Shown: positions 7,635-16,579 of the stretch, piece by piece
Layout of the letters: each line of letters opens with the position of its first letter
Numbering within the stretch: position 1 is the first letter of the stretch
Source of the DNA: an uncultured Collinsella sp.
GTDB lineage: Bacteria; Actinomycetota; Coriobacteriia; Coriobacteriales; Coriobacteriaceae
DNA: 26,353 bases
Assembly: GCA_900544225.1 (NCBI GenBank)
Contig: UQUD01000015.1
Span: forward strand, 1-26,353
Direction of reading: 5' to 3'
Position numbers and translations under genes: made by a program
Notes under the pieces: model-generated
Databases searched by the model: none
What the model was told of the DNA's origin: nothing
The model's input: only the letters and a program-made list of their open reading frames with translations

Positions 7635-8648
7635 ATGAAGCGCATCCTTCTCATCGCCACGGGCGGCACCATCGCATCGACCGAGGACGGCAACGGCCTC
7701 TCCCCCGCCCTGACCGGTGAGGAGCTCGCCCAGAGCGTCCCCGAGATCTCGGGCCTCTGCGAGCTCGACGTGGTACAGCCCATGAACATCGACAGCACCA
7801 ATATGCGCCCGAGCGACTGGATGCGTATCCGCGATGTCATCGTCGAGGGTTATGCCGATCACGACGGCTTCGTGATTCTGCACGGCACCGACACCATGAG
7901 CTACACCGCGGCAGCACTTTCCTATCTGATTCAGGACAGCCCCAAGCCCATCGTACTCACCGGCTCGCAAAAGCCCATGGGCAACCCTTTTACTGATGCC
8001 AAACTCAACCTGTACCAGAGCCTGCTCTATGCGCTCGACGAGCACTCGCACGATGTGTCGATTGTGTTTGGTGGCGTCGCCATTGCCGGCACGCGCGCCC
8101 GCAAGCAGCGCACCATGAGCTTTAACGCGTTCATTAGCGTCAACTATCCGCCCATTGCCTACATCCGCAACGACCGCATCGTGCGCAACGGGCTCCACGG
8201 CACTCATCAGGGCGAAAACCCGGTGCGTTTCTACGACAGCATCGACCCGCGCGTGTTTGTCCTTAAGCTGACGCCCGGCGTGAACCCGGGCATCCTCGAC
8301 GCCCTTGCCGATAGCTACGACGCCGTGATTTTGGAGACCTTTGGCATTGGCGGTATCCCCGAGTTTGGTGAGTCGGGCGAGTCGTTCCAAGAGGCAATTT
8401 TCCGTTGGGTCGATTCGGGCCGCACCGTCGTTATGACCACGCAGGTCCCCGAGGAGGGCCTCGACCTGGGTGTTTATGAGGTCGGCCGAGCTTACGCCGA
8501 TCATCCGGGTATTTTGCGCGGCGACGACATGACCACCGAGACGCTCGTGGCCAAAACCATGTGGGCGCTCGGCCAGTCACGTGATGCGGCAGAGATTCAG
8601 CGCCTGTTCTACAGCCAAGTCAACCACGACCGCATCCCGATGGCGTAA
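7635..8648 (+). CDS. L-asparaginase, type I (AnsA-like)
   Basis: A 337-aa amidohydrolase that turns asparagine into aspartate and ammonia. The two catalytic threonines lie in the expected signatures: T12 in ATGGTIAS and T85 with D86 in LHGTDTMS. A lysine in TGSQKPMGNPFTDAK follows. Length and the absence of a signal peptide point to the cytosolic type I form rather than the secreted type II. An AGGAAT-like site precedes the ATG at 7635; the frame is open upstream to 7563 but without a better start. It stands alone, divergent from guaA, with no transporter beside it. Confidence 0.95.
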   Translation: MKRILLIATGGTIASTEDGNGLSPALTGEELAQSVPEISGLCELDVVQPMNIDSTNMRPSDWMRIRDVIVEGYADHDGFVILHGTDTMSYTAAALSYLIQDSPKPIVLTGSQKPMGNPFTDAKLNLYQSLLYALDEHSHDVSIVFGGVAIAGTRARKQRTMSFNAFISVNYPPIAYIRNDRIVRNGLHGTHQGENPVRFYDSIDPRVFVLKLTPGVNPGILDALADSYDAVILETFGIGGIPEFGESGESFQEAIFRWVDSGRTVVMTTQVPEEGLDLGVYEVGRAYADHPGILRGDDMTTETLVAKTMWALGQSRDAAEIQRLFYSQVNHDRIPMA

Positions 8649-8968
8649 TCCCTAAGGCAGTTCCACTTATCGCAGCCTCAAACGACAGGTGGTCCCCCTC
8701 GGGCCGTGCAAAAATCGGAGTATTCTGCAATTTCTCCGCCGGAGGCATAGAATCGACCGATTATTAGACGAACTTTTAGACAAAAGAGGCGTCTGGTAAA
8801 TATTTATTCCACATTTTTATTTAGCGTGTGGATTAACTACTGTCAAAAAAGCAAAGCCAGCCGCCCGAGCTACCATCTACGGCTGAACAGGTGCTGAATA
8901 CTCGCGATTTTGCACATCGCAACCAGGGGGACCCGCCCAAAGAGCGTCAATTAGCAGCGGGGAACGCC
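8649..8968. other. Gene-free stretch containing an inverted pair of repeats
   Basis: This 320-bp gap between the asparaginase and the convergent XRE gene holds no supported gene. Its main content is the inverted repeat pair listed separately. The centre (about 8770-8830) is clearly AT-richer than its surroundings and contains the short direct repeat TTAGAC at 8764-8769 and 8776-8781. Confidence 0.6.
8691..8933. repeat. Imperfect inverted repeat pair, about 40-bp arms, 243-bp element
   Basis: The left arm at 8691-8729 begins GGTCCCCCT and contains GTGCAAAAATCG then GAGTATTC. The right arm at 8892-8933, read on the minus strand, begins GGTCCCCCT and contains GTGCAAAATCG then GAGTATTC. The arms differ by a few substitutions and small indels. 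The 162 bases between them are AT-richer. This could be a MITE-like element, two opposed copies of a dispersed repeat, or a large imperfect transcript hairpin. No target-site duplication is obvious. Confidence 0.65.
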
Positions 8969-9187
8969 CTATTCGATACCCTCGAGAAGCTCTGACACCG
9001 TCATGCCGAGTGCGGGCGCGATCTTAAATAGAACCTTGAGCGTGAAATTTGCCGTCCCATCTTCGATTCGGTCGAGGTAGGGGCGGCTGATTCCTGTCGC
9101 CACACAAAAATCAACCTTGGAGATACCAAGGTCCCTGCGTGTCTCTTCGACCCGCCTGCCAAGAATCTGTTTCGCACGTTCGTCCAT
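8969..9187 (-). CDS. XRE-family (Cro/C1-type) helix-turn-helix protein
   Basis: A 72-aa protein that is almost entirely one HTH_3 domain. The recognition region is ISKVDFCVATGISRPYLDRI (about 22-41), followed by the typical end LGMTVSELLEGIE. It has no second domain, like small phage or toxin-antitoxin repressors. The start at 9187 lacks a strong ribosome site. It is divergent from the 129-aa unknown protein, and a perfect 24-bp palindrome lies between them, 30 bases from this start codon, so it probably represses both genes. Confidence 0.85.
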   Translation of the reverse strand: MDERAKQILGRRVEETRRDLGISKVDFCVATGISRPYLDRIEDGTANFTLKVLFKIAPALGMTVSELLEGIE

Positions 9188-9216
9188 GCAGCCGAGTTTG
9201 AAATGGAGCCGAACAT

Positions 9217-9240
9217 AAACGTAAACTATAGTTTACGTTT
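9217..9240. promoter_or_regulatory. Perfect 24-bp palindromic operator over a symmetric -10 box
   Basis: The half-site AAACGTAAAC is mirrored exactly around TATA. The centre contains TATAGT (9227-9232), which because of the symmetry reads as a -10 box on both strands. It lies 30 bases from the XRE start and 24 bases from the ATG at 9264. This is what an autoregulated divergent promoter would look like, with the XRE protein as the likely ligand. Confidence 0.7.
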
Positions 9241-9263
9241 TGCCGAATACACAGGAGTTTTCT

Positions 9264-9653
9264 ATGTCGGGTTCTTCGGTCCGCATGTACCGAGCCACGC
9301 TTCGCACAAACAGCGCACCGCCCAAGCTCGTCGTCGTTGAAACTGAATGCCTTTCACCCGATGAGCGCACAGCATTTGCATTGCTATCAAGTCGCGTCGC
9401 CGCCGTTCTGATCCCTTACCCGGCGCAAGGTGAACTTGTCATCCAATGCCAAGCGCACAGCTGCTCGCTCAATCAGGCTGCCGTAATCGCAACCAGCCAA
9501 CGCGGCCTGCCGCTCCTTTTAGAAGCCGGTATCGCACTCGCCCTTCGCGGCGCCGGATACGAAAACGAGACCGCCGCCGACATGGTCTTTAAACCACGAT
9601 CGAGCGGCGGCCTCGCAGCAGCCATTGAATATGCGTGCAGGCTCGTTGCCTAA
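9264..9653 (+). CDS. Hypothetical protein, partner of the divergent XRE regulator
   Basis: A 129-aa protein I do not recognise. The start at 9264 follows AGGAG at a good distance; a TTG at 9240 is in frame but touches the palindrome. The sequence has alternating strands and helices: hydrophobic stretches at about 22-27 (KLVVVE) and 47-52 (VAAVLI), then an alanine-rich helix around 85-92 (GIALALRG). It has no signal peptide, membrane segment or obvious catalytic motif, and two cysteines sit close together in IQCQAHSC. It may be controlled by the XRE protein through the shared palindrome. Its role is unknown. Confidence 0.7.
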   Translation: MSGSSVRMYRATLRTNSAPPKLVVVETECLSPDERTAFALLSSRVAAVLIPYPAQGELVIQCQAHSCSLNQAAVIATSQRGLPLLLEAGIALALRGAGYENETAADMVFKPRSSGGLAAAIEYACRLVA

Positions 9654-9662
9654 AAGGACAAG

Positions 9663-10046
9663 CTAGAAACCAAAGCCAAAGCCCGTTCCAGTAATCGCCG
9701 AGTACATAAAGTAAACGTTGATCACGTTGAGGAACACACCCGTGATGCAACCGTTGCGCAGGTAGCGCTCGCACACGATGCGCGCCATGGCGGCAGAGTC
9801 CTCATTGTTCTTGGCCTGGCGTCCCGCCGTAAAGTACGTCGCCACGCTCAGCAGCAGGTTGAGCACCGGAAGCGCCAGCAGCTCGTAGCTCTTACCCCAG
9901 CGCGTCACCTCGCCGGCTGCGTTAAACTTCGTTGCCACCTCGGGGCCAATGTTGGGGATAACACACGCTGCAACCACCAGCGGAATCACCGCAAGCACCA
10001 GCAGTGCGATGCCCATGTAGCCGGCTTTTTTGCCATATTTGAACAT
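9663..10046 (-). CDS. DUF1648-containing small membrane protein
   Basis: A 127-aa protein with three likely membrane segments at about 11-32, 54-74 and 99-120. Between the first two lies a DUF1648-like loop, VATKFNAAGEVTRWGKSYEL, as found at the start of SdpI-type immunity proteins and many small membrane proteins. It is much shorter than SdpI itself. AAGGA precedes the ATG, and the gene lies 11 bases after ychF on the same strand, so they are probably cotranscribed. The function is unknown; the link to ychF may be only positional. Confidence 0.8.
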   Translation of the reverse strand: MFKYGKKAGYMGIALLVLAVIPLVVAACVIPNIGPEVATKFNAAGEVTRWGKSYELLALPVLNLLLSVATYFTAGRQAKNNEDSAAMARIVCERYLRNGCITGVFLNVINVYFMYSAITGTGFGFGF

Positions 10047-10057
10047 ATGCGTCGTCC

Positions 10058-11134
<1,077 letters not shown>

Positions 11135-11171
11135 GACAGCTCCTTTTGGTACAGGTACTTCAAACTTCATA

Positions 11172-11221
11172 AGTATAGCGCCGCCGCAGCATCCGGGCGA
11201 ATCCGGACACCGCGGCGGCGC
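11172..11221 (-). terminator. GC-rich hairpin ending the glvA transcript, abutting the ychF promoter
   Basis: Arms GCGCCGCCGC (11178-11187) and its complement (11212-11221) enclose a second imperfect palindrome of the TCCGG type. It lies about 40 bases after the glvA stop. There is no long U run, so termination by this hairpin alone is uncertain. The following TATACT (minus strand, 11177-11172) could be the -10 box of ychF. Confidence 0.5.
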
Positions 11222-11261
11222 AAATGAAGCAGAGATGCGTGAGAGTTCGGGACAGCAGTCC

Positions 11262-12605
11262 TTACTTAAGCTCGGGCCAGAAATCCTTGTTGGCCTCGAT
11301 GAGCTCGTCCAGGATCTGCTTGGCAACGCTCGCCGAAGGAATGGTCTTGGAGAGCGTGAGTGCCTGCCAGAGCTTCTGGTAGCTGCCTTCGACCCAAGCC
11401 TGGACAACGAGCTTCTCGACGGAAACCTGCTGCTCCATCAGGCCCTTCTGGAACTGCGGGATCGGGCCCTGGCAGATCTTCTCAAAGCCGTTGGAGCCAA
11501 CGATGCAAGGCACCTCGACCATGGCCGTCGGGTCGAAGTTGGGCACAGCGCCATCGTTGGGGACAATCAGCAGGAAGCGCTCGAGCGTGTTCTCGGCCAG
11601 CGCGCAGGCAAGGTCGACGATGTAGTTGGCGTGTACGTCGGGCTCAAAGCCGCCGTCCTTGGCAGTACCCTTGGCGATGATGTCGCGGCAAGCGCCAAAG
11701 ACCTTCTTCTCGCGGCCGTCCATAACCTCATTGGCGCGAGTGTAGTTGGGGTCAGACGTCTCGACAACATAGTCCGGGTACAGGTAGTACTTGAGGTAGG
11801 TGTTGGGAATCGTCTCGGGATCGACAGCATAGACATCCTTGGCCTTGCCGAAGGTGTGAATCCAGCTCTCCTCGACGTGCTGCTCCTTACCGGCCTCGTG
11901 CTCAATGCCATCCAAGTAGCCGTTCTTTGCCATGTGCTCCTTGATCTGCGGCATAAGGTCGTTACCCTCCTTGTCGTAGATCTTGCTCCACCAACCAAAG
12001 TGGTTGAGGCCGTAGTAGCTGTACTGCAGCTCGCGACGATCCTTGATGCCGCACATACGGCTCATCTTATCCATGAGGTCGATCGGCATGTCGCAGATGT
12101 TGATGATGCGGCTGTTGGGGCGCAGCACGCGGCAAGCCTCTGCGACAATAGCCGCGGGGTTGGAGTAGTTGAGCATCCAGGCGTTGGGGCTGTACTTCTC
12201 CATGTAGTCGAGGATCTCGATGACACCACCGATGGAGCGCATGCCGTAGGCGATACCGCCGGCGCCGCAGGTCTCTTGGCCAACGCAGCCGTACTTGAGA
12301 GGAATCTTCTCGTCGAGCTCACGCATGGCGTACAGGCCGACGCGGATGTGAGCAAGTACGAAGTCGGTCCCGGTGAATGCGGTCTCGGGATCGGTGGTGT
12401 AGCTAAACTCAACCTCGGGAGCGTTCTCGTGGAAGTAGATCTCGCAGGCCTTTGCCACGATCTCCTGGCGCTCGGCGTTGTTGTCGTAGAAGGTCACCTT
12501 GTTGACCGGGAAGCGGTCGCGCTCCTCAAGCAGCATCAGAGCGATGCCCGGAGTGAAGGTAGAGCCACCGCCGGCAATGGTCACGGCATAGTTTTTCTTG
12601 GACAT
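11262..12605 (-). CDS. glvA: GH4 maltose-6'-phosphate glucosidase (6-phospho-alpha-glucosidase)
   Basis: A 447-aa glycoside hydrolase family 4 enzyme, closely like Bacillus GlvA/MalH along its whole length. These enzymes split phosphorylated alpha-glucosides by a redox mechanism that needs NAD+ and a divalent metal such as Mn2+. The NAD-binding start AGGGSTFTPG is at 11-20, catalytic C171 and D172 are in NICDMP, and the metal-binding H202 is in GLNHFGWW. The end VPCIVGSNGFEKI and EANKDFWPEL is also typical. GAGGAGGA precedes the ATG. It follows the PTS gene on the same strand after 155 bases, so imported and phosphorylated disaccharide is passed directly to this enzyme. The symbol follows Bacillus usage; malH would serve equally. 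Confidence 0.95.
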   Translation of the reverse strand: MSKKNYAVTIAGGGSTFTPGIALMLLEERDRFPVNKVTFYDNNAERQEIVAKACEIYFHENAPEVEFSYTTDPETAFTGTDFVLAHIRVGLYAMRELDEKIPLKYGCVGQETCGAGGIAYGMRSIGGVIEILDYMEKYSPNAWMLNYSNPAAIVAEACRVLRPNSRIINICDMPIDLMDKMSRMCGIKDRRELQYSYYGLNHFGWWSKIYDKEGNDLMPQIKEHMAKNGYLDGIEHEAGKEQHVEESWIHTFGKAKDVYAVDPETIPNTYLKYYLYPDYVVETSDPNYTRANEVMDGREKKVFGACRDIIAKGTAKDGGFEPDVHANYIVDLACALAENTLERFLLIVPNDGAVPNFDPTAMVEVPCIVGSNGFEKICQGPIPQFQKGLMEQQVSVEKLVVQAWVEGSYQKLWQALTLSKTIPSASVAKQILDELIEANKDFWPELK

Positions 12606-12702
12606 GATGTCCTCCTCATTCTGGCCGCTTGCTCAATCCATCCCCGCACGCGGCCTGTACGGTTTGGAATTGTTACCTAGAAGTGGAGTTTTTTATCTCT
12701 AG

Positions 12703-12742
12703 AATCGGCCTTGCGGTGCATACCGGCTCTGCAAGGCCGATT
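12703..12742 (-). promoter_or_regulatory. Intercistronic hairpin between the PTS gene and glvA
   Basis: Perfect 12-bp arms AATCGGCCTTGC (12703-12714) and complement (12731-12742), with a further CGGT/ACCG pairing inside. It lies 18 bases after the PTS stop. With no U run behind it, it more likely protects or processes the mRNA, or partly terminates it, giving different levels of the two proteins. Confidence 0.5.
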
Positions 12743-12760
12743 GTTTCGATGGACGATGGT

Positions 12761-14368
12761 TTACAGAAGGCTCTCGAACTTCAGAAGACTCTCGAACTTC
12801 TCGCGAACCTGCGGGACGGTAAGGCCGATGATGACCTGGATTGACTGACCTTGAACCACCAAGCCATGCGTACCGATCGCCTTGAAGGAAGCCTCGGATG
12901 CAACGACGCTCTTGTCCTTGACGTTAACGCGCAGACGGGTAGCGCAGTTAGTTACATCGATGATGTTATCCGTGCCACCGAGCAGATCGAGGATGTTTTC
13001 GGCAAGCACCAAGCGCTCATCATCTTTACTCTGGGCGACCGATTTGCCAGCAGCACCGCCCTGCTTTTGCTTGTAGTCGGCCTTGGACTTGAGCTCGACC
13101 TCAACATCGTCATCCTCGCGACCGGGGGTCTTAAAGTCGAACTTGACGATCAGGAAACGGAAGACCACGACCCAAAGGGCGGTAAAGCACAGACCGACAA
13201 GGATGGAGATGGCGTACTGCAGACCGTGTGCGGCCCAAAGGGGCAGCCAGTCCCACGAGAGCATCGAGATGATGCCGCCGTCGAAGATGCCCACGACGCC
13301 AAGGAGGTTTTGAGCCATGCAGCCGAGCGCTCCGAGCACGCAGTGGACGACGAACAGGCCGGGCGCGATGAACAGGAAGGTGAAGTCAAGCGGCTCGGTG
13401 ATACCGCAAAGCATAGCGGTAAGGGTGACCGGGATCAGCAGAGCCTTGACGCGCTGCTTGCGCTCGGGTTTGGCGGTCATATAAAACGCAATGGCGACGC
13501 CAAGCGAGCCGAAGACCTTAGTCCAACCAGGGCAGGTATAGGCAGCCCAGGGTGCGGCATCCTTAAGAGCAATGCTCGGATCGGCAGCCAGTTGGGGCAG
13601 GATGTTGGCCCAAGCAGCAAAGATGCCGCCGTTGACCGCCGCGTTGTCGTAATAGAACGGCGTATAGATAAAGTGGTGCAGGCCTGTAGGAATCAGCACG
13701 CGCTCGAAGAAAGCAAAGACGCCCACGCCGAACGTACCGGCGGAAAGAATGAATCCCTGGAAGGCGGAGATAGCAGCCTGAACATGCGGCCACACCAGGC
13801 AGGCGATAAGAGCGACCGGAACCATAACGAAGAAACCGATCATATAGATGAACACGGAGCCCGAGAACACGCCCAGCCACTCAGGAAGTTCGGTGTCGAA
13901 GAACTTGTTATGCAGCATCGTGGCGATACCAGAAATGATAAGCGCGCCCATGATGCCCATATCAAGCGTTTTGATGCTTGCGATAGTGGCAAGACCAGTA
14001 CCGCTGCCCGCCTCGACAGAGTAGTCGACCCCAAAGACAGGGCCCCACTGCCCCAAGATCGTGCTTACAAAGTAGTTGAAGGTAAGGTAGATGGCCAAAG
14101 CCTCCATGCAGCAGCGAGCGTTCTGCTTGTTCGCGAGCGAGATTGGCAACGCTACGCAAAACAGCAACGGCATCTGGTTAAAGAGCGTCCAACCACCCTG
14201 GAGCAGCACATTCCAGCAATCAAACCAAAGATGACCCGCTGTGGCCATCTCGCCAAAGATCGCCTCGGTGGTAAACAACGTACCCAGGCCGACGACGATT
14301 CCGGAAAATGCGAAAAGAATTGCAGGCGTGTACATTGCACCGCCGAAACGTTGTATCTTTTGCATCAT
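12761..14368 (-). CDS. glvC: PTS alpha-glucoside transporter, EIICB (GlvC-like)
   Basis: A 535-aa membrane permease that imports and phosphorylates maltose-type sugars. The EIIC part (about 1-430) begins MMQKIQRFGGAMYTPAILF and contains about ten hydrophobic segments, with the conserved GITEPLDFTFLFIAP loop. The EIIB domain at the C-terminus carries the phospho-cysteine C475 in DVTNCATRLRVNV. No EIIA domain is fused, so one must be supplied elsewhere. The start at 14368 has GAGGGGG before it; the frame is open to 14494 without family likeness. The last codons contain an 18-bp tandem repeat that duplicates KFESLL. It forms an operon with the GH4 enzyme and diverges from the dehydrogenase and GntR genes. 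Confidence 0.93.
   Translation of the reverse strand: MMQKIQRFGGAMYTPAILFAFSGIVVGLGTLFTTEAIFGEMATAGHLWFDCWNVLLQGGWTLFNQMPLLFCVALPISLANKQNARCCMEALAIYLTFNYFVSTILGQWGPVFGVDYSVEAGSGTGLATIASIKTLDMGIMGALIISGIATMLHNKFFDTELPEWLGVFSGSVFIYMIGFFVMVPVALIACLVWPHVQAAISAFQGFILSAGTFGVGVFAFFERVLIPTGLHHFIYTPFYYDNAAVNGGIFAAWANILPQLAADPSIALKDAAPWAAYTCPGWTKVFGSLGVAIAFYMTAKPERKQRVKALLIPVTLTAMLCGITEPLDFTFLFIAPGLFVVHCVLGALGCMAQNLLGVVGIFDGGIISMLSWDWLPLWAAHGLQYAISILVGLCFTALWVVVFRFLIVKFDFKTPGREDDDVEVELKSKADYKQKQGGAAGKSVAQSKDDERLVLAENILDLLGGTDNIIDVTNCATRLRVNVKDKSVVASEASFKAIGTHGLVVQGQSIQVIIGLTVPQVREKFESLLKFESLL
12765..12800. repeat. 18-bp tandem duplication at the 3' end of glvC
   Basis: The unit AGAAGGCTCTCGAACTTC (12765-12782) is followed at once by AGAAGACTCTCGAACTTC (12783-12800), one base different. 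It is in frame and gives a repeated KFESLL at the protein's end. Confidence 0.85.
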
Positions 14369-14722
14369 GACGGGGAATCCCCCTCTCTTCATTCGGAGCG
14401 CTGCGGTTTTGGCTTCACTCGAGACCGCAGACGCGCCGTTTGCGTGTACCTCGTGCAATAGGACGGGTGGGCCCGTGTCCCTGACTTCTTGCACTTACGT
14501 TTTATCACATCACTTATCTAGACAAGTTAGCATAAGACTACGGTCGGTAAACGGTTGATTATTGGCCGTAAACGGTATATGTCCAGTATTTCGCCTGCTA
14601 AATCTGACATAGCTGATGGCTGCATTTTAAATTTCTTTTCTACTTGTCTAGATGTGCTTGTCTATATCTATATACATGCCTATACTTCATTACAACATTC
14701 ACCGCCACGTTAAGGAGTCACC
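14369..14722. promoter_or_regulatory. Divergent control region of the alpha-glucoside operon and the MDR/GntR operon
   Basis: A 354-bp gap without a gene. Near the PTS side is the near-palindrome ACTTATCTAGACAAGT (14512-14527). Near the dehydrogenase side, ACTTGTCTAGA (14642-14652) and GCTTGTCTATA (14656-14666) repeat the half-site. These resemble GntR/HutC operators such as the TCTAGA-centred NagR site, and a GntR/HutC gene lies in this locus. The direct repeat GTAAACGGT at 14547-14555 and 14568-14576, exactly two helix turns apart, may bind another factor. Confidence 0.65.
14658..14686 (+). promoter_or_regulatory. Promoter of the MDR dehydrogenase gene
   Basis: A -35 box TTGTCT (14658-14663) and a -10 box TATACT (14681-14686) are 17 bases apart, 37 bases before the start codon. 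The -35 overlaps the second operator half-site, so a bound GntR protein would block polymerase. Confidence 0.65.
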
Positions 14723-15748
14723 ATGAAAAGCGCGGTCTTCTATGGAAAGCACGACCTCAGAGTCGAGGAATCGGCAAAGCCGGCCGTGGGCAGGCGCGAC
14801 GTTCTGATCAACGTCAAAGCTTGCGGCGTCTGCGGTACCGACGTTCATATCTATGAGGGCGACAAGGGTGCAGCCGACGTTACCCCGCCCACGATCCTTG
14901 GTCATGAGTTTGCGGGCGTTGTCGAGGCCGTGGGCAGCGACGTCGCCGGCTTTAAACCGGGCGATCGCGTGTGCATCGACCCAAACCATCCCTGCGGCTG
15001 CTGTGAACCCTGCCGCGACGGAATCAACCACTACTGCGAGCATATGACCGGTTACGGCACCACCGTTAACGGCGGCTTTGCCGAGTACTGCTCCGTGGAT
15101 ATGCAGCAAGTCTACAAGTTGGGCGATCACACCAGCTTTGAGCAGGGTGCTATGACCGAGCCCGTCGCCTGCTGTCTGCACGGCATCGATATGTGCAACA
15201 TCAAGCCCGGCAGCACAGTTGTCGTTATCGGCGGTGGCATGATCGGTCTGCTCATGATGCAGCTCGCCAAAAACGCCGGCGCCACCAAGGTTGTCTTGCT
15301 CGAGCCTGTCGAAGGCAAGCGCGAGGTTGCACTCAAACTCGGCGCCGACCTGGCAATTGATTCCATCCACGAGGACGTCCCGGCCCGCCTGAAGCAGGAG
15401 GGCGTCGGCAACGTCGACGTTGTAATCGAATGCGTCGGCAAGCCCGTCACCATCGAGCAGGCCATCCAGATCGCCGGCCACAAGGCTACGGTCATGATGT
15501 TCGGACTTACCAAGCCCGATGAGACAATCACCGTCAAGCCCTTCGAGGTCTTCCAGAAGGAGCTTGTGCTCACCTCGTCCTACATCAACCCTTATACGCA
15601 GCGTCGCGCGCTCGAGCTCATCGACTCTGGCAGGCTCGACGTATCCTCGATGGTCGCCAAGGTGGCTTCCCTCGACGAACTCGGCGCCATCCTGTCAGAC
15701 CCGGCCCTGCGTGCCATGGGCAAATATATAATCGACCCCAGCAAGTAA
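14723..15748 (+). CDS. Zinc-dependent MDR dehydrogenase, polyol/sorbitol or threonine dehydrogenase-like
   Basis: A 341-aa medium-chain dehydrogenase. The catalytic zinc site is C37 (KACGVCGTD), H61/E62 (GHEFAG) and probably E147 (TEPVAC). The structural zinc lobe is C91, C94, C97 and C105 in CGCCEPCRDGINHYC. The NAD-binding turn is VVVIGGGMIG. TAAGGAG precedes the ATG. Its place beside a maltose-phosphate operon and a sugar-type GntR regulator suggests oxidation of a sugar alcohol, perhaps freed from a disaccharide polyol such as maltitol. That is inference; substrate specificity in this family cannot be read from motifs. Confidence 0.92.
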   Translation: MKSAVFYGKHDLRVEESAKPAVGRRDVLINVKACGVCGTDVHIYEGDKGAADVTPPTILGHEFAGVVEAVGSDVAGFKPGDRVCIDPNHPCGCCEPCRDGINHYCEHMTGYGTTVNGGFAEYCSVDMQQVYKLGDHTSFEQGAMTEPVACCLHGIDMCNIKPGSTVVVIGGGMIGLLMMQLAKNAGATKVVLLEPVEGKREVALKLGADLAIDSIHEDVPARLKQEGVGNVDVVIECVGKPVTIEQAIQIAGHKATVMMFGLTKPDETITVKPFEVFQKELVLTSSYINPYTQRRALELIDSGRLDVSSMVAKVASLDELGAILSDPALRAMGKYIIDPSK

Positions 15749-15813
15749 ATCGATTGACACCTGCGCGGGCGGCCCTCATCCACCGCTCGCGCACTCAGCT
15801 CTAGGAGACCGTC

Positions 15814-16569
15814 ATGGCGCGAGCCATCTTCCAAACTATTTATGACAACGTGAAGCAGTCGATTGACGACGGCACATACGCCTATCAGAGCTATCTGCCT
15901 TCGGAGACTGAGCTCACGCAGCTGTTTGACTGTTCGCGCATGACGGTCCGTCGCGCCATCTCGATGCTTGCGGCAGATGGTTACGTGCTCCCCCAGCAAG
16001 GCAAAGGCATGCGCGTCATTCGCAACATCAGTGACGAGACGAGTCGTGGCGGCGGCGGACTCGAGACCTTTAAGGAAATCGCGGTCAACCGAGGCTTTGA
16101 GCTCAAGACTGTCACCACCGTCTTTGAGCTCCTCATCTGCAGCAAGGCGCTCTCCAAGATTACCGGGTTTCCCGAAGGCTGTGAGCTCACACGCGCCAAA
16201 CGCATCCGTTATGCAGACGGACAAGCCGTGTGCTCCGACGACTCCTATTACCTAAGTTCACAAGTACCGGGGCTGACACCCGAGATTGTCAACGACTCGA
16301 TCTATCGTTACCTCGAAGAAGACCTTGGCATTAAGATTGCCACGGGCAAACGCGATGTAACGATCGAGCATCCCACGCCCGAGGATACGCGCGTGCTCGA
16401 TCTCGACGACTTTAACGCACTCGCCGTTATACGCGGGCAGACCTACAACGCCGACGGCATCCTTATGGAATACACCGAGACCAAACAGGTCCCCGGGTTC
16501 TTTTTGCTCCATGAAACCGTGACGCGCAACGGTACCGGTCGAACCGGCCACCAAAGCAGCATGAACTAA
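15814..16569 (+). CDS. GntR-family (HutC type) transcriptional regulator
   Basis: A 251-aa repressor with an N-terminal winged helix (about 1-70) including LPSETELTQLFDCSRMTVRR and the wing YVLPQQGKGM, then a UTRA ligand-binding domain (about 90-235). The order matches sugar-responsive regulators such as TreR, NagR and FrlR. GGAG precedes the ATG, 65 bases after the dehydrogenase, with which it is probably cotranscribed. It most likely controls both arms of the locus through the TTGTCTA sites at 14512-14527 and 14642-14666. The effector is probably a sugar phosphate. Confidence 0.92.
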   Translation: MARAIFQTIYDNVKQSIDDGTYAYQSYLPSETELTQLFDCSRMTVRRAISMLAADGYVLPQQGKGMRVIRNISDETSRGGGGLETFKEIAVNRGFELKTVTTVFELLICSKALSKITGFPEGCELTRAKRIRYADGQAVCSDDSYYLSSQVPGLTPEIVNDSIYRYLEEDLGIKIATGKRDVTIEHPTPEDTRVLDLDDFNALAVIRGQTYNADGILMEYTETKQVPGFFLLHETVTRNGTGRTGHQSSMN

Positions 16570-16579
16570 CCATCTATTA

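Noticed and set aside
12851..14461. 536-aa plus-strand open frame
   Set aside because: It lies antisense to the PTS EIICB gene, has no hydrophobic or domain pattern of its own, and follows from the codon bias of the real gene.
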